A stretch of DNA of 64,000 nucleotides from an uncultured Altererythrobacter sp. GTDB taxonomy: Bacteria > Pseudomonadota > Alphaproteobacteria > Sphingomonadales > Sphingomonadaceae. The notes under the pieces are model-generated. The model was not told where the DNA came from and did not search any database. It saw only the letters and a list, made by a program, of their open reading frames with translations. Numbering within the stretch: the first letter of the stretch is position 1; the number at the start of each line of letters is the position of its first letter. Shown piece by piece: positions 48,145 to 57,349 of the stretch. The position numbers and the translations under genes were made by a program. The DNA lies in NCBI GenBank assembly GCA_947492235.1, contig CANLLZ010000001.1, positions 1,736,001 through 1,800,000 of the forward strand, read 5' to 3'.

Positions 48145-49656
48145 ATGGCCATCGAACGGATTGTGATTGTGGGTGGAGGCACCGCGGGCTGGATGGCCGC
48201 GGCCGCTCTGTCACGCCTAAAGAGGGGCCATGATGTCGCAATCACGCTGATCGAATCCGAACAGATCGGCACGGTCGGCGTGGGCGAGGCAACGATCCCG
48301 CCCTTCGTCGATTTCAACCGCATGCTGGAAATCGACGAGGCCGAAATGCTCGCCGAAGTTCGCGGCACATTCAAGCTGGGCATCCAGTTCGGCAATTGGG
48401 GCGATGTCGGCGAAAGCTATATCCACCCGTTTGGCAATTACGGTTACGATATGGGCGGCATTGCCTTCCATCAGGTGTGGCGCAAGCGGCAGCAGGCGGG
48501 CGACAAGCGCCCCATTCAGGTGTTCAATCTGGAAACCATGGCCGCCTATTTTGGCAAGTTCGCGCGGACAGAGGATTACCAGCGCGACGATCTGCCACCG
48601 ATGAATTACGCCTATCACATCGACGCGACCCGCTATGCGCAGTATCTGCGCAAATATGCGGAAGCGCGCGGCGTCGTCCGGCGCGAGGGACGCGTCGGGG
48701 ATGTTACGCTGCGGTCCGAAGACGGCTTCGTCCAGTCTGTCACCATGGATGATGGCGCAGTGATCGAGGGCGATCTGTTCATCGATTGCTCCGGTTTTCG
48801 CGGGCTTTTGATCGAACAGGCGCTGAAGACCGGCTACGAAGACTGGACGCACTATCTGCCGTGCGACCGGGCCGTCGCCCTGCCCTGCAACCGCGACGAC
48901 GGCAGCCCGCCCCCGCCCTTCACCAAAGCCACAGCCCACGCGGCGGGCTGGCAATGGCAGGTCCCACTGCAAAACCGCAACGGCAATGGCCACGTCTATT
49001 GCAGCGCCTATATGGAAGACGACGAGGCGCACGATATTCTGGTCGCGAATATGGCCGGCAAACCGATGGCCGATCCCAATTTTCTGCGCTTCACCACCGG
49101 CCGCCGGAAGAAATTCTGGAACAAGAATGTTGTCGCGCTGGGACTGGCTGCCGGGTTCATGGAACCGCTAGAGTCCACTTCAATCCACCTGATCAACACC
49201 GGCATCAACAAACTGATCGCGGTCGCATCAATGGACGGGATCACGCAGGCGCAGGAAGACGCGTTCAACCGGCTGACGATCAAGGAATACGAGCGGATCC
49301 GCGATTTTCTGGTGCTGCATTACAACGCCACTCAGCGCACCGACACGGATTTCTGGAACCACTGCCGGACCATGGCCGTACCCGATAGCCTGACCGAGAA
49401 GATGGAGCTGTTCCGCCTGAACGGACAGATCTTCCGCGAGGAGGACGAGCTTTTCACTGAGACTAGCTGGGCGGCAGTGATGATGGGTCAGGGCATCAGC
49501 ATGGAAGGCCACAACCCCATGGCCGACACCATCGGCTCGCCCAAGGTGGATGCAGAGTTCGACGAGATCGAGAAATCGATCCGCTATCTGGTGCAGCATA
49601 TGCCCAGCCATCCGGACTATCTGGCGAAGTATTGCCCGGCCGACATGGTTGCCTGA
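48145..49656 (+). CDS. tryptophan halogenase-like flavoprotein
   Basis: The 503-residue protein has an N-terminal FAD motif GGGTAGW (residues 9-15), GVGEATIP near 46, the family's WxWx(I/V)P element in GWQWQVPLQ near 269, and GLAAGFMEPLESTSIHL near 334. Such genes often lie beside carbohydrate TonB receptors in Caulobacterales and Sphingomonadales; their reaction there is unknown, and free tryptophan halogenation is doubtful. GGGAG lies before the ATG at 48145. Divergent from the receptor, it shares the dyad region. Confidence 0.9.
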   Translation: MAIERIVIVGGGTAGWMAAAALSRLKRGHDVAITLIESEQIGTVGVGEATIPPFVDFNRMLEIDEAEMLAEVRGTFKLGIQFGNWGDVGESYIHPFGNYGYDMGGIAFHQVWRKRQQAGDKRPIQVFNLETMAAYFGKFARTEDYQRDDLPPMNYAYHIDATRYAQYLRKYAEARGVVRREGRVGDVTLRSEDGFVQSVTMDDGAVIEGDLFIDCSGFRGLLIEQALKTGYEDWTHYLPCDRAVALPCNRDDGSPPPPFTKATAHAAGWQWQVPLQNRNGNGHVYCSAYMEDDEAHDILVANMAGKPMADPNFLRFTTGRRKKFWNKNVVALGLAAGFMEPLESTSIHLINTGINKLIAVASMDGITQAQEDAFNRLTIKEYERIRDFLVLHYNATQRTDTDFWNHCRTMAVPDSLTEKMELFRLNGQIFREEDELFTETSWAAVMMGQGISMEGHNPMADTIGSPKVDAEFDEIEKSIRYLVQHMPSHPDYLAKYCPADMVA

Positions 49657-49669
49657 CGGGAACCTGCGG

Positions 49670-51655
49670 TTATTTGGGCAAGGGCGAGGCGGGCAGCACG
49701 ATTGCTGCCCGCGTGCCCTCGCCCACTTCAGATGTCAGTTCCAGCGATAGCCCGTGGCGCCCGGCCAACTCGCTGATGATCGCCAGCCCCAGACCATCGC
49801 CGGTCGATCCCGCACCTTTTTCGCCAGCCGTCTGCAGCCGGTGGATATCGTCCGGCGCGATTCCGCATCCATTGTCCTCGACGATGATTGCTAGCGGAGC
49901 ATTCAGGTCCACCACAATGCGCAGCTTTGATGCTCCAGAATGCCGAAGCGCGTTGGCCACCAAATTGCTGGTCGCCCGGATCAACGCCAAGGCCGGGACT
50001 CGTGTCACAGCATCGGTCGGCTCCACCTTCATCTCGATGCCCGCTGCTTCGGCTTCGGCACGGAACATATCGTCGACCGTGCGTAGGATCAGGCCGAGCG
50101 AATAGGCCTCCTCCTCACCGCCCAGTTTTTCGCCTGTGGCGGGCGCGCGGTCGCCATATTCCTCCGTCAGGCGCTCGAGATAATCTATTGCCTCACCAAG
50201 ACGCGACTGGAGCGACGCGGAAAGATTTGCCGACTCGCTGGCCAGTGCTTGGCGCAGACCCACCAAAGGCTGGCGGATATCGTGACTGGCCGCCGCGAGC
50301 TGGCGCTTTGTGCGGGTCGCCGCGTCGCGGGCGCGGACATATTCGCGCTCTGTCTGAAGGAGGCGTCGATCGGTTTCCGCCTGCGACCGGAGAGCGGCGA
50401 CCCGCTCCTCCGTCATCCGGTCACGCTCTTGCCGGGTACGGCGCAAGTCGACAAGAACCATGAACAGGATCCCCATCGCCGCCAGCAGCCGCAACCCGTC
50501 GCGCAGATATTCGATGGTAAGATCCGGCAGGTAGCGACCAAGATAGAATGGCTCCACCAGCACCGCTCCCACCGAACAGGCGACCATGATTGCCCCGGCG
50601 ATCTTCCGCAGACGCGGGTCGATATCGAAGCGGAAGCCGATCACACAGCTGAACAGCAGTAGGCTGAGATAATAGGCCCAGATAATGTCGGTGGTGACAT
50701 CGGAGACGATTGCCACCCAGATCAGCGGTAGCGGCAGGAGCGCGGCAACGCCGGTCAGCAGCGGATACCGGCGCAGACGCAGGCTCTCCCGAAACGAGTA
50801 GAGAAACGCGTAGTACAAGAAGAAGGTCGCGGTCAGCGTCAGCGCCTCCCATATCTGGCGCCCTTGCTGGGGCGTGTCGGCATAGGTGGTGGTGTAAAGC
50901 GAGGCATCCACCTGAATCATCACCAGCGAATACCCGATCGCGATCAGCAGCCCGATCCGCCTATCCGTCACCAGCGCAATCACCGCCAGCACAATGCCGA
51001 TAATCAGCAGCGTGAAGGTAAAACCCGCCTTGATTAGGGTCGCGACGATTTGGTTGCGCCCCAGCTCGCCCTCGCGGAACACCCCGATGGTGGGCCTGTC
51101 GGCCAGAGTGGTGTTGACCAGGATCAGCCGCTCGCTTTCCGGCGGCAAGTCGAAGCTCGCCGTGCGGACATACGTCAGATAACGCGGGACCAATTCCCCG
51201 TCTTCGGTGGCACGGGTTGCGAGCATTTCCTCAGCTGAGCCGCCGTCCTCCACTAGAAAGACCTTAGGCAGCACCACGAAAATTCCGCCCAGACCGATGA
51301 CGCGGCGGGAGAACTCGCTTTCGCCCTGCCCCGCTGTCCGGATCGGAACGGCGATCCATAATTCCTGGGTGAACGCGTCGATCCCGCTCGTTGGCGGAAA
51401 ATCTCGCCCGAACTCCCCTTCCCGGTAAGCCGCCAGAGCTTGCTCCAGCGACGGGGTCTCCCCTGTGCCCGCAAAATAATACAGCGCTTCTGTGTCTATC
51501 CGTTCAACCGATGCAGCCAGGGGCACGTCCACCGCCACGCTCGCCTGCAGAGTGGCTGCTGGCCAAGCCGCTGCCGCCAACAGGATCAGCAAGCCGAGAA
51601 GAAAGTTTCGCGCTTTTGTCAGTGCCTCGCCCATCTTTTTTGCTACATCATCCAT
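49670..51655 (-). CDS. sensor histidine kinase with 7TM sensor
   Basis: The 661-residue protein has a signal/first membrane segment, a periplasmic 7TMR-DISM extracellular domain (about 40-200), seven membrane helices (about 205-400), a coiled coil and a kinase core. The histidine is in AAASHDIRQPLVG near residue 457; NLVANALRHSG, EDNGCGIAPDD and GDGLGLAI mark the ATP lid. The start is uncertain: ATG at 51655 or 51634. The cognate regulator is divergent, 29 bp away. Confidence 0.9.
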   Translation of the reverse strand: MDDVAKKMGEALTKARNFLLGLLILLAAAAWPAATLQASVAVDVPLAASVERIDTEALYYFAGTGETPSLEQALAAYREGEFGRDFPPTSGIDAFTQELWIAVPIRTAGQGESEFSRRVIGLGGIFVVLPKVFLVEDGGSAEEMLATRATEDGELVPRYLTYVRTASFDLPPESERLILVNTTLADRPTIGVFREGELGRNQIVATLIKAGFTFTLLIIGIVLAVIALVTDRRIGLLIAIGYSLVMIQVDASLYTTTYADTPQQGRQIWEALTLTATFFLYYAFLYSFRESLRLRRYPLLTGVAALLPLPLIWVAIVSDVTTDIIWAYYLSLLLFSCVIGFRFDIDPRLRKIAGAIMVACSVGAVLVEPFYLGRYLPDLTIEYLRDGLRLLAAMGILFMVLVDLRRTRQERDRMTEERVAALRSQAETDRRLLQTEREYVRARDAATRTKRQLAAASHDIRQPLVGLRQALASESANLSASLQSRLGEAIDYLERLTEEYGDRAPATGEKLGGEEEAYSLGLILRTVDDMFRAEAEAAGIEMKVEPTDAVTRVPALALIRATSNLVANALRHSGASKLRIVVDLNAPLAIIVEDNGCGIAPDDIHRLQTAGEKGAGSTGDGLGLAIISELAGRHGLSLELTSEVGEGTRAAIVLPASPLPK

Positions 51656-51684
51656 TAGCTCAGGGGCGGAGTGGCTTGGCAAGT

Positions 51685-52344
51685 ATGACATTGGGGCGCA
51701 GCTATTCAACGGTAATCGCTGATGACCATGCCATCATCCGGCAGGCGCTTTCGGGCGCGCTGTGCGACCCCGATGCGGTCGAAGGCTTCACCATCGAAGT
51801 CTGCGAGGAAGTTGGCAACGGCATCGAGGCGATCGGCGCGATCCGCAAACATCGACCCGACCTTTTGATGCTCGATGTCTCCATGCCTCACGCGGGCGGA
51901 ACTGAAGTCTTGCTGGAGGCGCGCCGATGGTCGCCGGAAACCAAGGTGATTGTCTTCACCGGTATTGCTGCCACCGGAAAGATTGCCGAGATTGTCGATG
52001 CCGGGGCGGACGGGGTGTTCTGCAAGTCGGACGATCTGGCCGAACTGACTCGCGCTGTCCCGCGCATCCTGCAAGGCGCACGGATTATCTGTGCGCGCTA
52101 TCTCGCCCTGCTGGATGAAGCTGTCGATGTTGCGCCGCTGACGGACCGGGAGCGGCAGGTGCTCAATCTGGTCGTGGCGGGCCGGACCAATCGCGAGATT
52201 GCCGAAACGCTGGGGATCAGCGCCAAGACCGTCGACCGGCACCGGACCAATATGATGGCCAAGACCGGCGCTCATTCGGCCACGGAGCTTATTGCCTATG
52301 CGTTGAGAGAGGGACTGATCGATCCGCTTGGCAGTCAGGCCTGA
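51685..52344 (+). CDS. NarL/LuxR-type response regulator
   Basis: The 219-residue protein has a receiver domain (VIADDHAIIRQAL near residue 10; phosphorylated Asp in LLMLDVSMP near 62) and a LuxR DNA-binding domain (LTDRERQVLNLVVAGRTNREIAETLGISAKTVDRHR, about 152-188). The gene is divergent from the kinase gene. Targets are unknown; the secreted-protein genes next to it are candidates. Confidence 0.92.
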   Translation: MTLGRSYSTVIADDHAIIRQALSGALCDPDAVEGFTIEVCEEVGNGIEAIGAIRKHRPDLLMLDVSMPHAGGTEVLLEARRWSPETKVIVFTGIAATGKIAEIVDAGADGVFCKSDDLAELTRAVPRILQGARIICARYLALLDEAVDVAPLTDRERQVLNLVVAGRTNREIAETLGISAKTVDRHRTNMMAKTGAHSATELIAYALREGLIDPLGSQA

Positions 52345-52434
52345 TGCGGCGGATGGCATCTGGTTTGCCGAAGTAAACGCTCTGACATTTTCCATTGTGG
52401 CCACTCCTGCTCTTCATTGAAGACTTCGGGATGG

Positions 52435-52462
52435 AGCCGCCCGGCCCATTCGCCGGGCGGCT
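52435..52462. terminator. strong hairpin between convergent genes
   Basis: A perfect 11-bp stem AGCCGCCCGGC / GCCGGGCGGCT with a 6-base loop lies between the convergent response regulator and cysteine-repeat genes. No clear T tract follows in either direction. Confidence 0.5.
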
Positions 52463-52472
52463 CGATGCTTGG

Positions 52473-54020
52473 TCAGAGATCGGGGAACGGGAAGACCGAG
52501 CCGTTCTTGTAAACTGCTCCACCTACACCGAGGCCTCCACCGACACCGAAGCTGACGCCGTCGAATTCCAGCGTGTTGCCGACGAAGGCAATGCCGCCCG
52601 ATACGCCCACCTTCAGGTGACCGGAGATCACTGCCGAGGTTCCGTGATCGAAGCCAAAGGCACCCGTCGGAATATCGGCCCGCGACAGAGCGACGGTGAC
52701 ATCGCCGACAATCTCAGCCTTGGGTCCGCCGCCAATCCCGCCGGTGAAATACCAGCGTCCGTTGGGCCTGCTGACCAGTTCGATGACATAGCCAGCCGAA
52801 CCGGTCCCGGCGATCCAGGCGGCACCGCTGGCCCCTGCGGTGATGTGCAGGGTTTTGAAGAAGCCATCGGGGTTCCCGCTTTCGCCGGGTACTGACGAAG
52901 GCGCATTGAGTGCCGGGATCGTGCCCATGCTTGCAAGCTCCGAAATGCTGGCATCGCATTCGGTCAGAAGGGAAGAAATCCCGTTGCGATCACGGTCGGA
53001 CATTGCGTCGCGAAGCCGGGCCAGTTTGGCAGGCTGGGCAAGGCACTCCGAAAGACGTGTCAACGGATTGTTGTCGCCGATATCCTGCAGGACGGTCTTT
53101 GCCACATCCAGACGGTCGGCATTGGTCACGCCCTTGATGCAGATGTTGCGGCCCGGCTGCCTTTTCTGGACCAGCCCGTTGTCGCACCATTTCGCAGGAT
53201 TGGCGCTGATGCAGCTGACCTGACCCAGGCCTCCGCACGTTTCGTCCTTCTCGACCAGATCCTGCGGACGAACACAGATGTTGCGGCCATAGAGGGCTTG
53301 CTCGACGAGGCCCGCTTTGCAGCGCCGTGCAGGGATCACGTTGATGCAAGTCTTCTGATTCAAGCCGCCGCAATCGCGCTCTTTCGGACCGACTTCGCCC
53401 TCAGGGACGCAGATGTTGCGGCCGCTGCGGCGCTGTTCGGCAAGGCCGGCATCGCACCGGCGGGCCGGATTGATGTTGATGCAGGTCTTCTGATTGAGGC
53501 CGCCGCAGCTTGCGGGCTTGGGCTGCAACTGCTCCGGGCGCACGCAGATATTGCGGCCCGACTGGCGCTGCTCGACCAGTCCGCTGTCGCAGCGGCGAGC
53601 GGGGTTGATGCTGATGCAGGTCTTCTGACCCAGACTGCCGCAGACCGCAGGCTTCGGCTTTACCTGGGCCGGACGCACACAGATATTGCGGCCGCTCTGG
53701 CGCTGTTCGACCAGCCCGCTATTGCAGCGGCGCGCCGGATTGATGCTGATGCAGGTCTTCTGGTTGAGAGCGCCGCAAGCCGCTGCTGCAGGCGCTGGTT
53801 TTGGCGTGGACTGGGAGGGCCGTACGCAGATGTTGCGGCCCGACTGGCGCTGCTCGACCAGGCCGGCTTGGCACCGTTTTGCCTTGTTGATGCTGATACA
53901 GGTTTTCTGGTTCAACCCGCCGCAGCTGGCCGCAGCTTGTGCAGGCGTGGTAGGGATTGCGATCGATACCATGAGGGCTAGCCCCCATGCCACCGTCGTA
54001 CTCACGATTGCTTTCCACAT
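52473..54020 (-). CDS. secreted protein with six four-cysteine repeats, unknown function
   Basis: The 515-residue protein has a signal peptide (cleavage near PAQAA at residue 29) and six tandem repeats starting at Cys33, 82, 127, 172, 217 and 262. Each has the spacing C-x7-C-x8-C-x14-C with the words GLNQKTC, ARRC, GLVEQRQSGRNIC. That gives 24 cysteines, probably as disulfides in the periplasm or outside. A C-terminal Gly-rich region (about 370-515) looks beta-rich and ends YKNGSVFPFPDL. GGAAGGA precedes the ATG. No known family was recognised. Confidence 0.8.
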   Translation of the reverse strand: MWKAIVSTTVAWGLALMVSIAIPTTPAQAAASCGGLNQKTCISINKAKRCQAGLVEQRQSGRNICVRPSQSTPKPAPAAAACGALNQKTCISINPARRCNSGLVEQRQSGRNICVRPAQVKPKPAVCGSLGQKTCISINPARRCDSGLVEQRQSGRNICVRPEQLQPKPASCGGLNQKTCININPARRCDAGLAEQRRSGRNICVPEGEVGPKERDCGGLNQKTCINVIPARRCKAGLVEQALYGRNICVRPQDLVEKDETCGGLGQVSCISANPAKWCDNGLVQKRQPGRNICIKGVTNADRLDVAKTVLQDIGDNNPLTRLSECLAQPAKLARLRDAMSDRDRNGISSLLTECDASISELASMGTIPALNAPSSVPGESGNPDGFFKTLHITAGASGAAWIAGTGSAGYVIELVSRPNGRWYFTGGIGGGPKAEIVGDVTVALSRADIPTGAFGFDHGTSAVISGHLKVGVSGGIAFVGNTLEFDGVSFGVGGGLGVGGAVYKNGSVFPFPDL

Positions 54021-54088
54021 TTTGCTATCCTTCCGGTTTGATCTGAATTCTCTGAAAAGTTCGGCGCGCTGCCGCGATGGCTCTTGGC

Positions 54089-54670
54089 TCAGCTGTCGGG
54101 CTCGGCGGGGAACCAGCTCTCGTCGCTGTCATCGGGAGCCGTGCCGGTGTCTCCCGCCGTATCGTCGGAAGAATACCAGTCGCCATTGCCGCTATCTGCG
54201 GGATCGAAGGCGTCTTCGGAGCTACCGGGTTGTAGGCCACTGCCTGGCTCCACCAACTCTAGATGATAGGTCACCGGGATCAGCCCGTGGGCGGTCACGC
54301 GGATGGTGTAGTCGTCGATTGGGACCATGGTCACCGCCGCCATCAACGGGAGATCGCGCCCGGCAATGCGGCCATCGCCAAGCTCTCTCAGATCGTCGAG
54401 CACGATGTGGCGGGGCATGACCCGCCAGATCAGCGCGTGGACCCAGCCATCGACCGCATAGCCATGGCCCCGATCGATCACGATCAACTTGTCGATCTCG
54501 CGAATGCACCAGATACCATCGATCGCCATCGGTTCGAGCGGTTCGACCGTGCCGATATAGGGCAGCAGGGCCGGGATCTGCGCCTGCGCCGGAGCGGCAA
54601 CACCGCCCGCCAGCGCAAATGCCAGAGCCGGGATCGTCAGCAGCCTCTTGATGCTCGTTCGCTTTTGCAT
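54089..54670 (-). CDS. secreted protein with acidic tail, unknown function
   Basis: The 193-residue protein has a signal peptide (cleavage near APAQAQ), a body of about 110 residues with one cysteine, and an Asp/Ser/Glu-rich C-terminal tail of about 45 residues. The frame extends to 54874, but the ATG at 54670 with GAGGATAAGG upstream starts a good signal peptide. It is downstream of a divergent promoter region and followed by the cysteine-repeat gene on the same strand. Confidence 0.7.
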   Translation of the reverse strand: MQKRTSIKRLLTIPALAFALAGGVAAPAQAQIPALLPYIGTVEPLEPMAIDGIWCIREIDKLIVIDRGHGYAVDGWVHALIWRVMPRHIVLDDLRELGDGRIAGRDLPLMAAVTMVPIDDYTIRVTAHGLIPVTYHLELVEPGSGLQPGSSEDAFDPADSGNGDWYSSDDTAGDTGTAPDDSDESWFPAEPDS

Positions 54671-54745
54671 TGCCTTATCCTCATCCGATTGCGGGATTGC
54701 CTGAATTTCGAAGAGGAGAATGAACCGCGAGACCGGAAAAGGGGA

Positions 54746-54793
54746 TGGGGTGCATCCCCCATGTTGAGCGCCGTTATTGGGGTATGCACCCCA
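54746..54793. promoter_or_regulatory. inverted repeat in a divergent promoter region
   Basis: TGGGGTGCAT and ATGCACCCCA are exact inverted copies 28 bp apart. The left copy is itself within a near-palindrome (ATGGGGTGCATCCCCCAT). They lie between two divergent secreted-protein genes and could be operator sites. Confidence 0.5.
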
Positions 54794-54863
54794 TGGCTGG
54801 AGCTTGCAGTGGCGGCCAAGACCGGGCCAAACCCCAACCGCACGAGCTTGCAAAGGAGCACCC

Positions 54864-55691
54864 ATGACCAGCAAATGGACCGCAGGATTGATCGCCCTAT
54901 CGTGCCTCGCCGCGCAAAGTCAGGCGCACGCCAAATACACCGATATCCGCAGCATCTGCGTGTCCCTCGACCAGCAGACAGAGCAGCAGGCGCTCAAAGT
55001 GGAGGCCATGACACGGTGCCTTGGTTCCGGCGCGCGCACGGCAGACAACACATTGGCGCTATCGGTCGACCAGAGCACCGCTACCATTCAGCTGACAGGC
55101 GATTTCGAAGTCACCTACAGCAGCCGGGTCGGCAGTGCCGACTGCATGGGGTCGCGTACCCTCGCCTTCGAAGCAGCCGATACGCAGCCACGGCGCTACT
55201 CGGTGGTGTTCGGCGATCAGTTCCTTGGCTTTGCCGATTTCACCAGTGATGTCGGGGCACGGCATTGCTTCGACGCCGGACAACACTTGCCCCCGGCTCT
55301 GACCGCGCGCCAGTTTTCCGACTGGTCCAGCGGCGGCGCGCCCGATTGGGAGAGCTGGCGGGCAGACAGCCCGGCGCAACTGGTAGCGCAGCTGATGGCG
55401 GGATTTCCTGAAACGCTGGAAGGCCGCCCGGAGGTTTCCCTGACCATGGAAAAGAGGTTCTGGCAGCCCTCGATCGTGCCGAAGCCCGGCCCGATCAGGA
55501 CACAGCGAACAGAGGTCATCGCCATTCGCCTAACAATGCTTGGCCTGCCCGACGACGCAGTGGCCGGGCAGCGCTTTATTGCGCTCGCCGCCCAAGGCGC
55601 TGACGGCTGGTTTGTGAAGCAAATGTTCTCGCAGAGCATGTGCAGTCGGGGCACTGCGGCGGGACAATGGCAAGCCGGTCTGTGCCCCTGA
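54864..55691 (+). CDS. secreted cysteine-containing protein, unknown function
   Basis: The 275-residue protein has a signal peptide ending near QAHA (residue 23) and then eight or so cysteines spread along the chain (SICVSLD, TRCLG, ADCMG, RHCFD, SMCSRG, GLCP). AAAGGAG precedes the ATG at 54864. It is divergent from the acidic-tail protein. No family was recognised. Confidence 0.7.
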   Translation: MTSKWTAGLIALSCLAAQSQAHAKYTDIRSICVSLDQQTEQQALKVEAMTRCLGSGARTADNTLALSVDQSTATIQLTGDFEVTYSSRVGSADCMGSRTLAFEAADTQPRRYSVVFGDQFLGFADFTSDVGARHCFDAGQHLPPALTARQFSDWSSGGAPDWESWRADSPAQLVAQLMAGFPETLEGRPEVSLTMEKRFWQPSIVPKPGPIRTQRTEVIAIRLTMLGLPDDAVAGQRFIALAAQGADGWFVKQMFSQSMCSRGTAAGQWQAGLCP

Positions 55692-55745
55692 ACGGCTGGC
55701 GCATAACCCTACAATACTGGCGCGGGCGATCTTATGTGATGCGGC

Positions 55746-56561
55746 ATGACGCTCTTGCCGCTCGCTCTTGTCGTTCTGCTCGCCGCGCTGCTGTGGTGGT
55801 ATCGCCGCTGGAGGCAGCAACAAAAGCGCGCCCGGCTGCTGGCCACTCCGCTAACAGAGAAGCAGCGCGCGGTGACGATGCGACTGGTCCCCATCCTGCG
55901 CCGATTGCCCGCATCATTGCGCCCTGCACTGGAAGGCAGGATAAACCTGTTCCTCGATCAGGTGACCTTCCACGGCAATAACGGTCTGGAGGTAAGCGAG
56001 GAGATGAAGCTCTCCATCGCCGCGCAGGCCTGCCTGCTCGTCGTCAACAGCCCCGCCTGGTACGAAACGCTGCGCACGGTGCTGGTCTATCCGTCTGCGT
56101 TCCAGACCCATCGCGGCAATCATGACGGGTTTGTCGTGCACGAGAACCGGCATACTCTGCTGGGCGAGAGCTGGGCGCGCGGGCCGGTCGTGCTGTCATG
56201 GGCCGATGCGCTGCATGGCGGGCTGGATGACAGCGACGGCCACAATGTGGTGATCCATGAATTCGCGCACCAGCTGGACGCGCTGACCGGCCATACGGAT
56301 GGCATCCCGATCCTTCGCAAGGGCCAAGCCTATGCGGGCTGGGAAGCGGCCATGCTGGACGCTTTCAATGTGCATCTGGAAAGAGTTCAGAGCGGGCGCG
56401 AAACGCTGATCGACCCCTATGGCGCCACAGGGCACGAAGAGTTCTTTGCCGAGGCCATTGTCACATTTTTCGAGAAGCCGCAGGCGCTGCGTCAACAGGA
56501 ACCCGCGCTGTATGACCAGCTGTCAGAGCTGCTGGCGCTCGATCCGGCGCGCTGGACTTGA
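55746..56561 (+). CDS. mtfA: MtfA-type peptidase (M90)
   Basis: The 271-residue protein has an N-terminal membrane segment and the zinc motif HEFAHQLD (His171, Glu172, His175) with a downstream Glu in EEFFAEA near 233. In Escherichia coli MtfA binds the repressor Mlc and so affects glucose uptake genes; whether this applies here is unknown. Confidence 0.92.
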   Translation: MTLLPLALVVLLAALLWWYRRWRQQQKRARLLATPLTEKQRAVTMRLVPILRRLPASLRPALEGRINLFLDQVTFHGNNGLEVSEEMKLSIAAQACLLVVNSPAWYETLRTVLVYPSAFQTHRGNHDGFVVHENRHTLLGESWARGPVVLSWADALHGGLDDSDGHNVVIHEFAHQLDALTGHTDGIPILRKGQAYAGWEAAMLDAFNVHLERVQSGRETLIDPYGATGHEEFFAEAIVTFFEKPQALRQQEPALYDQLSELLALDPARWT

Positions 56562-56573
56562 AAGGCTGAATGA

Positions 56574-56593
56574 ATGGCGGAGACGGTGGGATT
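56574..56593 (+). repeat. direct repeat of the tRNA-Ser 3' end
   Basis: ATGGCGGAGACGGTGGGATT is an exact 20-bp copy of 56700-56719, which covers the 3' end and CCA of tRNA-Ser. The copies are 126 bp apart. This could be a leftover att-like duplication or a small local duplication; no integrase is nearby. Confidence 0.6.
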
Positions 56594-56700
56594 GGCCGCC
56601 GCTACGCTCGGGCCGACTTCGCTTCGCTTCGACTCCGAACCCGGCAGGTTCTTTCCTCACGCGGGTCCGCCATCGCACCAGCCCCGAGGGGCCGGGTGGA

Positions 56701-56790
56701 TGGCGGAGACGGTGGGATTCGAACCCACGAAAGAGTTGCCCCTTTACACACTTTCCAGGCGTGCGCCTTCGACCACTCGGCCACGTCTCC
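56701..56790 (-). tRNA. tRNA-Ser (anticodon GGA)
   Basis: The 90-nt gene on the minus strand has an acceptor stem (GGAGACG/CGTCTCC), a loop CTGGAAA holding anticodon GGA, a long variable arm as in tRNA-Ser, a TTCGAAT T loop and encoded CCA. Confidence 0.95.
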
Positions 56791-56903
56791 GCATTCCAGT
56801 CTGCAAGGCCCCCGGCACAGCGGCGAAGGGCGTTCGTCATGGAAGGCGCGCGCTTAGCGGTGATGGCATTGCACTGCAAGCCTCGCGCATCTAGCTGAAC
56901 ATA

Positions 56904-57308
56904 ATGAGCCGCACCATCGGGACCCCCTGCACTCTGGCCGAAATGGAGCGCATGGGCCGCGCCGCGATGGCCCGCCTGCCACAGGTGTTCCGCGAGCAGA
57001 TGCACGACGTGGTGTTCAAGGTGGAAGACTTTGCCGCGCAGGAGGTGTTGGACGATCTCGGGATCGACAATCCCTTCGCCCTCACCGGCCTGTATGAAGG
57101 CGAGGCGCTGACGGAGCGCAGCATCGAGCAATCGGGCGGCATGCCGCCCACCGTATACCTCTACCGCCGCCCGATCCTGGACGAATGGGCCGAGCGCGGG
57201 GATGAAACGCTGGAGCATCTGGTTGCGCATGTGGTGATCCACGAAATCGGCCATCATTTCGGGCTGAGCGACGAGGATATGCATTCGCTGGAGGATGGGG
57301 TGGAGTAG
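56904..57308 (+). CDS. metallopeptidase-like protein (zincin, DUF1025)
   Basis: The 134-residue protein has the zinc-binding HEIGHHFG motif (His113, Glu114, His117) at the C-terminal side, an arrangement typical of the short zincin family PF06262. Substrate and activity are unknown. Confidence 0.85.
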   Translation: MSRTIGTPCTLAEMERMGRAAMARLPQVFREQMHDVVFKVEDFAAQEVLDDLGIDNPFALTGLYEGEALTERSIEQSGGMPPTVYLYRRPILDEWAERGDETLEHLVAHVVIHEIGHHFGLSDEDMHSLEDGVE

Positions 57309-57349
57309 TTGGCGTTACGCTGGTGGAGAGAAGTTATTTGTTCGACCCT

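Noticed and set aside
53273-53927. Regularly spaced repeats resembling a CRISPR array
   Set aside because: They are in-frame codon repeats of the cysteine-repeat protein with a 135-bp period and no unique spacers.
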